From the NCBI GenBank assembly GCA_033782935.1, contig JAWQEG010001538.1, forward strand, positions 658,501 to 722,500: a stretch of 64,000 bases of DNA, given 5' to 3'. The notes below the pieces were generated by a model that saw only the letters and a list, made by a program, of their open reading frames with translations, ran no database searches and was not told the origin of the DNA. Source of the DNA: Petrolisthes cinctipes (Eukaryota; Arthropoda; Malacostraca; Decapoda; Porcellanidae). A program made the translations under genes and the position numbers. Below are positions 35,249 through 45,133 of this stretch, one piece after another. The stretch's first letter is position 1. Each line of letters starts with the position of its first letter.

Positions 35249-35617
35249 CTATGTTTTGTCGTGGTAGACAATTGTAGTATTCCAAGTGAGACTAACTTGA
35301 GAACGATAAACGTAGCTTTTATAGATTTTATAATGAACTGATACCGGTACATATCTTGTCAATATTACAGTGTAGCGTTCACACACGGCAATACCAGCTG
35401 TACACACAGTCATCCGGCTTTCTTTCCTCGCATAGTCCGCAGGTATTAGGTGTCTTCTATTTAGGGCAGATAAGGTACTGACGTTCACTTCTAAATATGA
35501 TATGGATGTGCTCAATGGTTGAGCCTTTTGAAGCAAATGAAGAGAAAGAAAGATCATAATGGTTGTGGAAGATATTATAAGTAAGGCTAATTTCGTTACT
35601 CGGCAGCAGTCAAACAT
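35249..35617 (-). CDS. Hypothetical ORF with N-terminal hydrophobic segment
   Basis: A 122-codon minus-strand ORF begins with an ATG and has a basic-then-hydrophobic start (VTKLALLIISSTTIMIFLSL), like the signal anchor of a type II membrane protein. A polar region follows (LNRRHLIPADYARKESR). It does not match the transposon families seen here. No protein family was recognised, no convincing splice donor was identified, and the ORF lies in AT-rich DNA. It could be a first exon or chance. It lies downstream of the IR exons on the same strand. Confidence 0.25.
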   Translation of the reverse strand: MFDCCRVTKLALLIISSTTIMIFLSLHLLQKAQPLSTSISYLEVNVSTLSALNRRHLIPADYARKESRMTVCTAGIAVCERYTVILTRYVPVSVHYKIYKSYVYRSQVSLTWNTTIVYHDKT

Positions 35618-35979
35618 TTTCTGATTGATCGTTTTGTGTTACTGGTTACCAGAGGATTGTGTTTTGTATTGGAGAGTCATATCTACCCAATAATCACTCT
35701 GTCTCATCTCCCGCACCATGTCCCCCCTCCCCCTCCAAACACTCCTTCACTCTGCTCCTCCACTTTCCCACCTCACTCTCCTTCTCACCACCTTCATTAT
35801 CATTCTGTGTGTTGCCGAAAATTATCAATCCAATATTATGTACTCAGGCCCTAAAAAAAAAAAAAATATATATATATATGTGATATTTTTATACATGTTC
35901 AACCAATGCAATATATCAGGACATTTTATTACCCTGATAAAGTCATCAGAGTAAATTATTAGACCAGATATTCAGACGT

Positions 35980-36229
<250 letters not shown>

Positions 36230-36449
36230 ACTGGAATTAAATAAACTCAAAAGGTGCAGAGGTAAATAATATATAACATAAAGTAAATAAAATCATGACT
36301 ACGATAAAGATGGTCTCTAGAAAAATATTATATAATAATCTTGTAGGGAATGACACCATTGGTATTTGTTGAACCAATCACCAGTATCGGCGTGAGCAGT
36401 GTCCGAAAACCGAAGATGATTTTCATACACTCACATGGTATCTGAGTCA

Positions 36450-37425
36450 CTCCCCCCAACCCAACTCCTCTTTCCATCTCACTCGGTAGTGAGTGGTTCG
36501 CATTATGATGACACGTGGTTCGGGATACATATTTCTGGGTAGGCTAGCTCAGCATTGGCAATGCAAAGTGGTAAACGCAGAATTGGAGCCAACTGTACAT
36601 TGGCGTAACAGTATTCCCGGGTATATCTGGTCTTTTTGCACTCTCTACAATACAGTTTGCTCTTGGGTAAAGTTTGTGATGTTTCCACCGGTCTCCCGTT
36701 GAGGTCGGTAGAAGTCTTGCCTTAGAGTCTCTCGTACCTAAGGTAAGAATTACGAGTGATACGATGTGTATTGACATTGAAAATTGAACAGGTGTGAGGA
36801 CATTCTGTAACTAAAGTCTATGTACCGATCTTCAAGTTTCAGATTGTCCAAACCACTCTCATTGTAGTTTGAAATTGAACATTAATTAAAGTAATTGAGT
36901 AGGAAGGTCTTGAATTAGCACCTAATACATAATTAATTGCAGTGTTAGATTTGCTTAATCTAATTTGCTTACCGTAAGCCAGACAGGATTATCGAAAGAT
37001 TTCCGTAAGAAAATCGTAAGAAAAATCGCAGAAGAACATTCGAGGAGGTTGTGTGAGGCAACGAAGACCGTTATGAGACCATTAATTAAGAGAACGAGTA
37101 CCGTAAATCTCGATTTATTGTGATATTAGCTAGTAATTCAATTTGTATAAAAGTGTATGCGTATGGAAATTAATTTATTAAATGTTAATTAATTATTTTT
37201 GGTGTCGACTGAAATTAATAAATATTGTAAAGTAATTGTATATTGGTTGTTTCCGTAAACCTTACAATTCTGCTACTACTATTATAATGCATACATAACG
37301 AAAACGAACCCTATAAATAAATATATGTTGATGGAAGTTGGAATAAATAAAGGGGATAGATTAAACCTCTACTGACGATCGTTGCGCCAACACAACGAAC
37401 GTCCATAAGAAGTCCGGGATAAGGT
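36450..37425 (+). repeat. Repeat family C, copy C2 (possibly LTR-like)
   Basis: 36700-37421 aligns with 56430-58528 across shared blocks: ttaaggtacgtaattacgag-type sequence, then cgttatgagacc, ctcgatttattg, a tataaaag/tgaaagtgtatgcg block and ctactactat...cgaaccctataaa. It ends at agtccggga. No protein is encoded. A TATA-like box followed by AATAAA signals would fit an LTR, but no TG...CA termini were found. The CCGG at 37414-37417 is the uninterrupted counterpart of the Ginger insertion site in copy C1. The left limit is uncertain. Confidence 0.6.
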
Positions 37426-37483
37426 AAGAATCATTACCAATAATTTTAAATCTTCAGATAACATCCAAACTTTCCACTCACAA

Positions 37484-37759
37484 TGCTGCCGTTCGTTCCT
37501 GCTGGAAGGACAGATGGAATACCGTCGTGGCAAACAAACTCCGTATCATCCGCCAGTGCCTGGGTTTGTGGAGCTACAGCGGCCTGTCCCGCCATTGGGA
37601 GACGGCTTTTGCTCGTCTCCGCATTGGCCACTCACCTTTGACCCATGAAATTTTAATGGAGAGGGCTCCCCCTCCCTACTGTGATGATTGTCTAATCCCT
37701 TGACTGTGCGGCACCTTCTCGTGGAGTGCCCCAGCATTAGGGACCTACGTCATAGGTAC
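37484..37759 (+). mobile_element. Family B fragment, ORF2 C-terminus (copy B6)
   Basis: Translation gives AAVRSCWKDRWNTVVANKLR, LWSYSGLSRHWETAFARLRI, ERAPPPYCDDC and HLLVECPSIRDLRHRY, collinear with 46490-46770. It is a short internal piece after the RNase H domain with one frame change near 37700. The palindrome at 37760 interrupts it; ctctcttatt to its right corresponds weakly to the next family B bases. Confidence 0.85.
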
Positions 37760-37954
37760 GTACAGCCATGGGTGATAGTGCTGGACCAGGGTCCAAGGAG
37801 GTTGGGGAGCAACTGAACAGAGTTCGAAAAAGTGAGTCTTTTAAACCTCTCTCAAACGTTGAGAATGGTTTGGAAGATTTACTTGTTCGAATTATGTTCA
37901 GTTGCTCTCCAACCTCCTTGGACCCTTGTCCAGCACTATCAGCCATGGCTGTAC
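37760..37954. repeat. 195-bp near-perfect palindrome (fold-back element)
   Basis: The two arms of about 97 bp meet at aacgtt (about 37855-37860) with almost no loop. Outer ends are gtacagccatgg and ccatggctgtac. Arms pair along their whole length with scattered mismatches. Each strand is open from the outer ATG: MGDSAGPGSKEVGEQLNRVR on plus, MADSAGQGSKEVGEQLNIIR on minus. Insertion in a family B remnant and TA or GTAC at both ends suggest a fold-back MITE; mariner-like TA duplication is possible. An alternative is an inverted duplication of a captured coding exon. Its product and origin are unknown. Confidence 0.85.
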
Positions 37955-39234
37955 CTCTCTTATTCTTCTTGGCTTCTTTGTAACCAGTTTCCTGAACTTC
38001 GCTGCCTTTTCTTCCCTCCAGTGCCCTTAGGTATCTTGTGTGGATTATTTAAGTGTCTGTATCTGTACCCTGGGCGGACGCTTGGTAGTTTAATAATAAA
38101 AATAATAATATTAATGCTTTGAATAGACTTAAAAGAGCTCCAGGAAGTATGAGATAGGATGAGCGACGTTGTAATGTCAAATGATTTCAAACTTCAACAA
38201 GATCGGAATTCATATTATGGCTCGTGACTGTATCAATTTGCATATGTCGTTATTTATCTACTTACATACATAATTTAATAGGCCTACCTAACTCCATAGC
38301 GACAAACCTAAATCTATCCTCAAATTCATACAAGCATGCCTACATTGCCTAGTCTGGGATCGTTACTGACAAGTGGCTTATTTTTTTCTTCTTCTTTTTT
38401 TCAAGAACAGATGTAGAGTTATCTATGGCCAAGTTATTTATTTATTATAGGCTAAGTAACCTTTAAATAAAAAGCGTTTACACATGAAAATACTATAAAC
38501 TGGCTCGCATGAAAAATATCTCTACCGCACTGTATGTAAACATTCCGTTTTGTTATATGAAGTGATATATTGTCTTGAAGCAAGAAAATGTTATATATTG
38601 ATGACAATCATTAATGTGATATGCCGTTATAAATTTTGGACACATAGTTTTCGAGAATGCTGATCACGACTACAAGATAGTGATCTTTTCTTGCCGTGCC
38701 TATAATGCCTATAAGTGCATATAATGATAGCATAATTATATAGTGATTATATATATATATATAAAAGATAATTGCCGTTGGCATGTACAATAAGTCATCA
38801 CATTACCTCTTACTTAAGGCAGGTGTAAGTAGGCTATCATTTTGAGAAGCCACCACACCATAGTAGGGAAGGAAGCCATCCCTTGACATAGAATATTCAC
38901 ATTGTCCTGAAAAGATTTTATTTTGCTCATATATCACGAAACACAATTATTACTACTATGATCTCATGCTGTTTCACAATACCAAAAGGTTGGTTGTTGA
39001 TATTACCATTGTATACAGGCCTTTTGGGATAATATATGTCATGTAGATATGATTGACATACAATATTTAAAAATTATGATCCTATTTATAATTTAAATGT
39101 AAATTTGATTAGAAATAATTATTTTGGCGATGAATGTCTGACCTGTTATCATTTTTTATACCCACGATCCAAAGTTTTAACACTCACATGGCTAGGAGGA
39201 GGTTGAACCTTTAAATTGAGCTCCAGGATGGTTA
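37955..39234. other. AT-rich region without recognised features
   Basis: No transposon match, no credible coding frame and no tandem array beyond short TA runs near 38748-38763 were seen. Confidence 0.5.
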
Positions 39235-39275
39235 ATCAGACACCAAACGTCGTAAAACACCCTCATTGGTATGTA
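39235..39275 (+). repeat. SINE core fragment
   Basis: The block aacgtcgtaaaacaccctca is identical to part of the tRNA-type SINE at 54118-54402 (opposite strand there), with similar bases on both sides. It is probably the remnant of the same or a related SINE. Confidence 0.55.
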
Positions 39276-39929
39276 CAGTCACGTTTAATTGTCCTGTCAG
39301 CACCTTCGAATGAAATGGCCTCGATAATATTATTATATGAAACTATAACCTTTGGTATCTGTAATATTGGTTCGTAAGATTCACCAGAGACAGAACATTG
39401 ATCATGACTGTACCCAAACCATCACAAGGCCACACTCTTTTCGAATGGTGTCTTGGGTTGTCTGTCGTCAATTAAGAAACTACCTGCTCCAGATCTCGGT
39501 CTTTGACTCAGGTGGGCTAGGGATTTTGGTGCGCAACTGTATCATATTATCAAGGATAGCAACCTTGTAGGCTGGGGGAAGATATGTTGATGTAACAAGA
39601 CTGACTACCTTAATGACCAACACCATGAGTCGATAGGCATAAAGCCCTAAATCTTCTTTTAAATACAGGAGGAGAAGCTGGCGGTGGCAGAATTGAATAT
39701 CCTGCGATGATTATTATTGGCAGGAGGGTTTATAGCGAAAGTGAAAGAGGAGTGGTTGAAATGATGGGGGCTCGGGGTATGTATGTTAACTCCTGGTCAG
39801 AAGTTGTGTCCTGATTCCATGACACGATGAATTGCAACTAGCAGTGGTTCGAAGGTTAAAACAACGGTGAACCTTGCACCTCTCTTCTCACAACTTATCG
39901 TTGTTCAAACCTCGCTTGATTCATCATAC
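39276..39929. other. Unassigned sequence
   Basis: No clear homology was seen. A plus-strand open stretch at 39352-39570 has no supporting motif. Confidence 0.4.
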
Positions 39930-40720
39930 CAAGGGATTGGGACAAAACTTCTGACTGCAAGTGTACATAAGAGTGGTGAAGGGTATATTGGTAAGAGGAT
40001 GCTGAAGTTGGAGTTGCCAGGCATGAGGTTAAGAGGAAGGCCAAAGATGAGGTGCATGAATGTGGTTGTTGTTGTTGTTGTTGTAGACGCTCTTCCGGGG
40101 CAGAATGGCCTCCTGCCCCACAGACCCCCGGTACACTTTGGTCGCAGTGAAAAACTAATTAAAATAAAGGAGGGGCTGGTCCTATATGCCTGGCCTACCG
40201 AAGCACATCCCAGGGAAATGGGACAAGAGATTACTGGACCAGGGAGTCTAGGGGCCTCCGACAGCCAGGGAGATTGGGGGGAAGGTCTTTGAGCCCACAG
40301 CCAGTGCTGTGGGACCAAGTCCACGTTACCACAAGAGCAACAAGTGGGCCACACCTTCCATGAGACCAGCCCTGAAGGGACCATAAGGGGGAGGGAGTTT
40401 ACACTGCTGCATGCAAAGGGAAATGCACCCCTGTGCACATGTGCTGGCGGTCTAGACAGAAGTGAAAAAAAGAAGACTCCGGTTGCAGTACACCTCACGT
40501 GAATTTTTAATCTATTTGGGTAGATCTCATCAAATCCACTAGAAAGTGACCAGATCCTACAAAAGTATTTATTCTAGCCCTGTGGGGGATGGAAAATACT
40601 CACAGAGAATAAAGTCAGCCCCCCTGGGCAGAGCATGAATGTGGTAAGAAAGGCTGCTGTAGGAGGTTGGTGTGTGGGAGAGGATGCTGAGAACAGACAG
40701 ATAAAGAGACTTCTGATCTG
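39930..40720 (+). mobile_element. Non-LTR retrotransposon ORF2 C-terminal remnant, split by a SINE
   Basis: The plus frame reads EGYIGKRMLKLELPGMRLRG, then RPKMRCMNVV before the SINE and RKAAVGGWCVGEDAENRQIK after it. This matches the RGRPK(R)R..DVV...D tail motif common at the C-terminus of several arthropod non-LTR RT proteins. Removal of the SINE and one copy of its TSD restores a continuous frame. The rest of the element was not found nearby. It lies in the intron 3' of the IR exon at 40759-40939. Confidence 0.55.
40067..40632 (-). mobile_element. SINE-like element with (CAA)n tail
   Basis: A 566-bp insert is flanked by the exact 13-bp duplication gcatgaatgtggt (40054-40066 and 40633-40645). 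On the minus strand it ends in tandem ACA/CAA units (40067-40083), the expected 3' tail. It begins near gctctgcccagggg. No tRNA-like A/B boxes were convincingly seen at the head, so its promoter origin is unknown. An open plus-strand frame through it is incidental. Confidence 0.8.
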
Positions 40721-40758
40721 CTGTTACGAATAACAATTAGAAGTATACCAAAACTTAC

Positions 40759-40939
40759 CTGTTTGTGAATACATGCGAGCAGTTAATATTTTGATAGTAA
40801 GAGCCCCATCAACAAAGATGTGTCCACCTGATTTTACTAGATTGGCAAAGCTCTCGTAGAACTCTCCTTGTGTTCGAAAGATGAGGCGACCCTTCTTCTC
40901 CTGGTTCATCACTTCGAGATATATCCCAGATGTTGCAGA
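40759..40939 (-). CDS. Ionotropic receptor (IR/iGluR-like), S2 ligand-binding exon
   Basis: A 181-nt minus-strand exon is preceded by cttccatttag (acceptor) and followed by cag|gtaagt (strong donor at 40758-40757). Translation starts SATSGIYLEVMNQEKKGR, continues LIFRTQGEFYESFANLVKSG and ends ILTARMYSQTG with the last codon split. In arthropod IRs the S2 lobe after the third membrane segment has a similar SGI..EV...EK.GR..F pattern and ends before a conserved Cys, so placement follows from family knowledge. It joins in frame (phase 0) to the exon at 53620-53840. The protein is a plasma-membrane ligand-gated cation channel, probably chemosensory in a crustacean. No next downstream exon was identified in the window. 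Confidence 0.82.
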
Positions 40940-42277
40940 CTAAATGGAAGATACATGTAAGCTTTAAAAAAATGCAAATGAGCTTTCTGGAATAGTCATA
41001 ATAAAAATTTAGCTACATTTAGTATCAGTGCTTGTGAAAAGTTATCAATTGTTTTCTGTTGTTCCACGGTCCTTTATATTTAATTATTCGTTATATATAG
41101 TTGTAACTTCAAAATCTAACCCTGCTTTCTTTCCATTTATTTCTCCAAGTCTACATGTTACCTGATCATATTGTAGCCAACTTGGAACACGTCCCTACAA
41201 ATCCGTATAAACGTAATCCTTACACATCTCCAGAACATTTACATGCTACAATTTAAGAGTGGGCTTTGTCTCGTAAATCATGACTAGCACACATACATTT
41301 GTAATGTTGGTGTCAGAAGCTTTATTGAATCAATTTATCATGAGAATATATATATATAGCGTGAAAGTATGTCAGCAGAGTAGTGGATTGTGTCAACATA
41401 AAACTAATAATGACCATCATATAAATTTTTGGTGTGACAAAGTGTTAACAGAATTAATAATGAGGAAATTTCCACCTGACTAGGCGGACACGGACAGGTC
41501 TAGGTGAGGTAAGGTATTCTGTTGATTTGATTGGCTATGCCTACCACCCTTTGTACTCTGAGTGTATATATATATATTTTTTTTTTCTATACCTAAACCT
41601 ATCAGTAACCCGTGACTCTTGCGAGGCCCTGAGATTACTGGGTGTCGCACCAGATGAGACAGTGGAGTTTCGTGGTGATGTTGGTACCATAGCTTCTCTT
41701 CTGCCCCATTAGATGACGACACCTTAATTATACACGTCACTATCAGGGGAGAGCAGCTACACCGTCATTCACAGCACTCACAGCAATTATCTGTTTAATG
41801 TGTTTCTTTTTCGGGGAACACTTAATACCAAATAGAAAAATAATTTAGCCTGCGAATCTTTAATTTGTGTAAAATTGCAATGTAGCCCAGGTTTATTTCA
41901 GTTTTTTTTTCATTTGATCCACCATTGTTTTACACCTGTTTTAATTTATAACATACACACGCAGGAGCTCCCTCCCTCTCTCTCACTGTCTATGTTTTAC
42001 GCTGCATTTGTCATTTGTTTAAAAATTAATACACATAATATCATTGTAATTGAATTCGTGTTATTAAATCGAATATATTTCTCTATATTCGAAATGTATA
42101 CAAGTATACAGCCATGACATGGCTGGACATGAAGACGGCTAGATTTACCAAGGGAAGGAGGTAGTGAACCGAAACGAAGCAGTTTCTGGATAGCCAATGA
42201 AGCGGATAATATTCCACCACAAGTCTTTATGCAAATATAGGCTTTATGCCTATCGACTCTTATATAGTTTTGTTTTT

Positions 42278-44612
42278 ATTGCACAATGACGTAAAACAAT
42301 TGGTATGCTACAGAACATAAGGGTAGACAGGATCCTTATAGATCTTATGACCACAGGCACAAACACTCACGCACCCAAACGCACACGCACGGAAATATAA
42401 CAAAATAAAACACGAGAATACTTAAAAATAAATTGTCTTATAAACTACTTAAATTCACCAACACGAGGGTGGCACATCCAGAAGTTCTTCCAAAACCTGG
42501 TGGTTCGTCAGGTGTCGACAATGCACATCAAGCGGCACGCCCTGGGGTAGCAAGTGTCGGACAGTGGGGCAGGCCAGAAAATAGTGTTCTAGAATTAATG
42601 TCAGAGCGAGGAGCTCGGAACAAACGACACTCAGTGAAGGGAGACTCGCCCTGCATTCCGGCAACCTACCAAGGTGGCCGGTAACCCAACCTCCAACAAA
42701 CAGAGATTACATTGTGCCTCCGAACTGTGAAGCCAAGGCGACGGTAGAAATAATCTTGACGGCAGACAGACCCGTAGTGGGTGATGGAGACGCTGAAGGG
42801 CCTTTCTGCATCCCTACGCCGCCGTATAGGGAGGAGAGCAGTGGAGCTGACTCTAGAGAGGTAGCATGTCAGGGAGAGCGGACATCCATAACCACGAGGA
42901 AGCAGACGGCTACCTTTGCGAGCCTTTTAACTGTAGCATTGTGATGTAAACCGACATGGGATGGCTCTCATAGAAATTTTACTGTCAATTTACGATGACG
43001 CAATAAAGCCAAAAATGATAAAATCTGCTGAACAACTGCAGAGTGTGTGGGCTAAACACTGGAGAGAGACTGAAGGGGAGTCACGGAGACGACGGCCAGC
43101 CCAGCCCCCTGGAGGTAGCCGCAAGTTAGGTGAGAAAGCACAACCAACTGCATCACCTGCTTGCAATGACCCTTCAGTGTTGAGCAGTGATGGAGGACGT
43201 CATTATTTCCACATGTTCTAAAGCTAATTGCAGCTGTAGAGAAGGCAGTTCCGACTTGGTAGAAGATGTGTAGCTCACATCAGGGGCTGGTCGCATCGAC
43301 ATAGGGGGCCATGGGGGGAAGTCTGTAACCAATATATATAAGTTAAGACTACGTAGCACTGTGGAAACAGACCTAATAAGAGCACGTCAAGCAGGCAGTA
43401 TGGGAGAAACAAGAGAGTTTGGTCCAAGAAAAGTCCTGACTGACTGGAAGAAGTTAGGTGAAAGATGTGGAACATAAAGGCACTTGACAGTGAGGCACAT
43501 AACCTTAGAATAAATTATCTCGACTAAAGGAGGAAAACGCAACTCACGCTGCACACTCACTATCCTGGTTGACGTGGGACACCCAACAATAATTCTCATT
43601 GCTCTATTCTGAAAATGTCTAATGTCTCCAGAAGAGGTAATCAACAACGGAACGAATAAAAACAATATGAATTATACTGGCCACAGGGATAGAGATGCTC
43701 AAAGAGTTATTAGTAAGCCATTGAAGTGGTTTAAGTTGGTGCTGAAGGCGACTCAACAAGTCCTGAACAATAGGATGGTTCTGGCGCCTGGCAGGGAGAA
43801 CAGCAAAAACATTGATCGGTGTGCCCAGGTAGCAGTACTGGGAACACAGGGGAATGACATTCCCTCCAATGTTGAAGACTCGCAGAGCTTGAGGAGGACG
43901 GCAGGTAATTATTCTGTTCTTAACTGGGTAAACGAAAATGCCACACTGAGAGGAGTCACAGTGAATGTGTTACGAATCTGTTGGATATCTATTGGCGAGG
44001 TAGAATGAAAATAGATCTCATTAGCATAGCATGTAATTGTAGTTCCAGGAATTTAGGGAGAGAAGTGAGCAACCGATGCATGAGAATATTAAACAAAAAT
44101 GAGCTGAGAACACCCCCTTGAGGCGTACCAAGATGAGTGCAAAGGATTGAACACAGCACTGAGAAACACAAGGGAGGTCCTGTCACTGAGGTAGCCCCGA
44201 ATCCACCGTAAAAGTCAACTTGTTGATCGAAAACGATGTCATTTTTAGCAACATCGAAGGCACTTCGAAGGTCTATTAAGGCCACAACACTGTCCCAGGA
44301 GAGGCGAGAGTACAAATCGAGGAAATAGTGGTGTGTGCTGCGCTGGGGAAGGAAACCAAACAAACATGGAGAAAGGCAATCCTGCAGTCGGTACATGAGA
44401 CGGTTGAGTAAGATCCTCCCCATAACTTTACAAAAACAGGAGGTAAGGGAAATTGGCCTGAACTTGGCTGTGCCAGGCTTAGGGATGGGTATTATTGTGC
44501 TTTTGGTCAAGGCTCGTGGTACACAACTGTGACCAAGATAAAGATTGTATAGTCATGGCAGAGGATTCCCAGAAACTTGTTGCAGTAGGCGTACATCAAG
44601 TTTAAAACCTAA
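42278..44612 (-). mobile_element. Family A copy A6, older diverged copy
   Basis: The minus strand matches the family A RT (STIIPIPKPGTAKFRPISLT, VALIDLRSAFDVAKNDIVFD, HLGTPQGGVLSSFLFNIL), RNase H and C-terminal region (LILEHYFLACPTVRHLLP) plus the 3' UTR, 5' truncated at about 44612 in the RT. It differs from A3, A5 and A7 at many more positions and has several indels: the YADD box lies in a shifted frame (about 44020-44040) and part of the RNase H is missing near 43080. No poly(A) is visible. It probably represents an earlier burst or a different subfamily. Confidence 0.85.
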
Positions 44613-44751
44613 TAGTTACACAGTCGCACAACCTTTTTCAAGCAGCATGGGAACACTGTACTCTTCAGTGTCTAATTACAGCGTATATGAATAACGTTGA
44701 CGTTTAATTTAATATTTCATGCTTTTGATATGTAATATTATTAAGCAAATG

Positions 44752-44825
44752 TTGGGGGAAGCGGTGGCAGAGTGTATACAGCGACGGACTGCAAATGTCA
44801 TGGATCAAGGTTCGAGTCAATACAA
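44752..44825 (+). ncRNA. tRNA-derived sequence, probable SINE head
   Basis: The sequence carries an A-box-like tggcagagtgt (44765-44775) and a B-box ggttcgagtc (44809-44818) at tRNA-like spacing. The acceptor and anticodon stems do not pair well by eye, so it is a degenerate tRNA pseudogene or the 5' head of a SINE rather than a working tRNA gene. The body and tail were not delimited. Confidence 0.5.
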
Positions 44826-45133
44826 ATTCTTTTCTTTTTCGTAGGTGATTGTATGGTTCTTGCTGTTCTTCAAGTATCTTGGCTACGCCGACACATCAAG
44901 AAAATACCCCCCTACATAGTTATGAACTCATAATATAGAAGATGCCTCACCATACTCCAAGATGGTGTGAGTGACGATGTAGCTGCTCTCAAAAGACTTA
45001 GGCCAGTGGGCTCAGTTGAAAGAGGTTGGGGATAATAACTTGCTAATCCAACATTATAGTACTTGCTACCTCTCTCGCTAAGGGCAACCAAAGTGAAAAC
45101 CAAACCCTGAGTCAACTTCCTTCTCTCTCGAAA

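Noticed and set aside
39352..39570. Final exon of the IR gene near 39.4-39.6 kb
   Set aside because: The expected Cys/Phe-Tyr motif and last membrane segment were not found on the minus strand; plus-strand ORF has no matching motif.
39867..40292. 141-codon plus ORF
   Set aside because: It runs from a LINE C-terminal remnant into a SINE on the opposite strand; the join is an insertion artefact.
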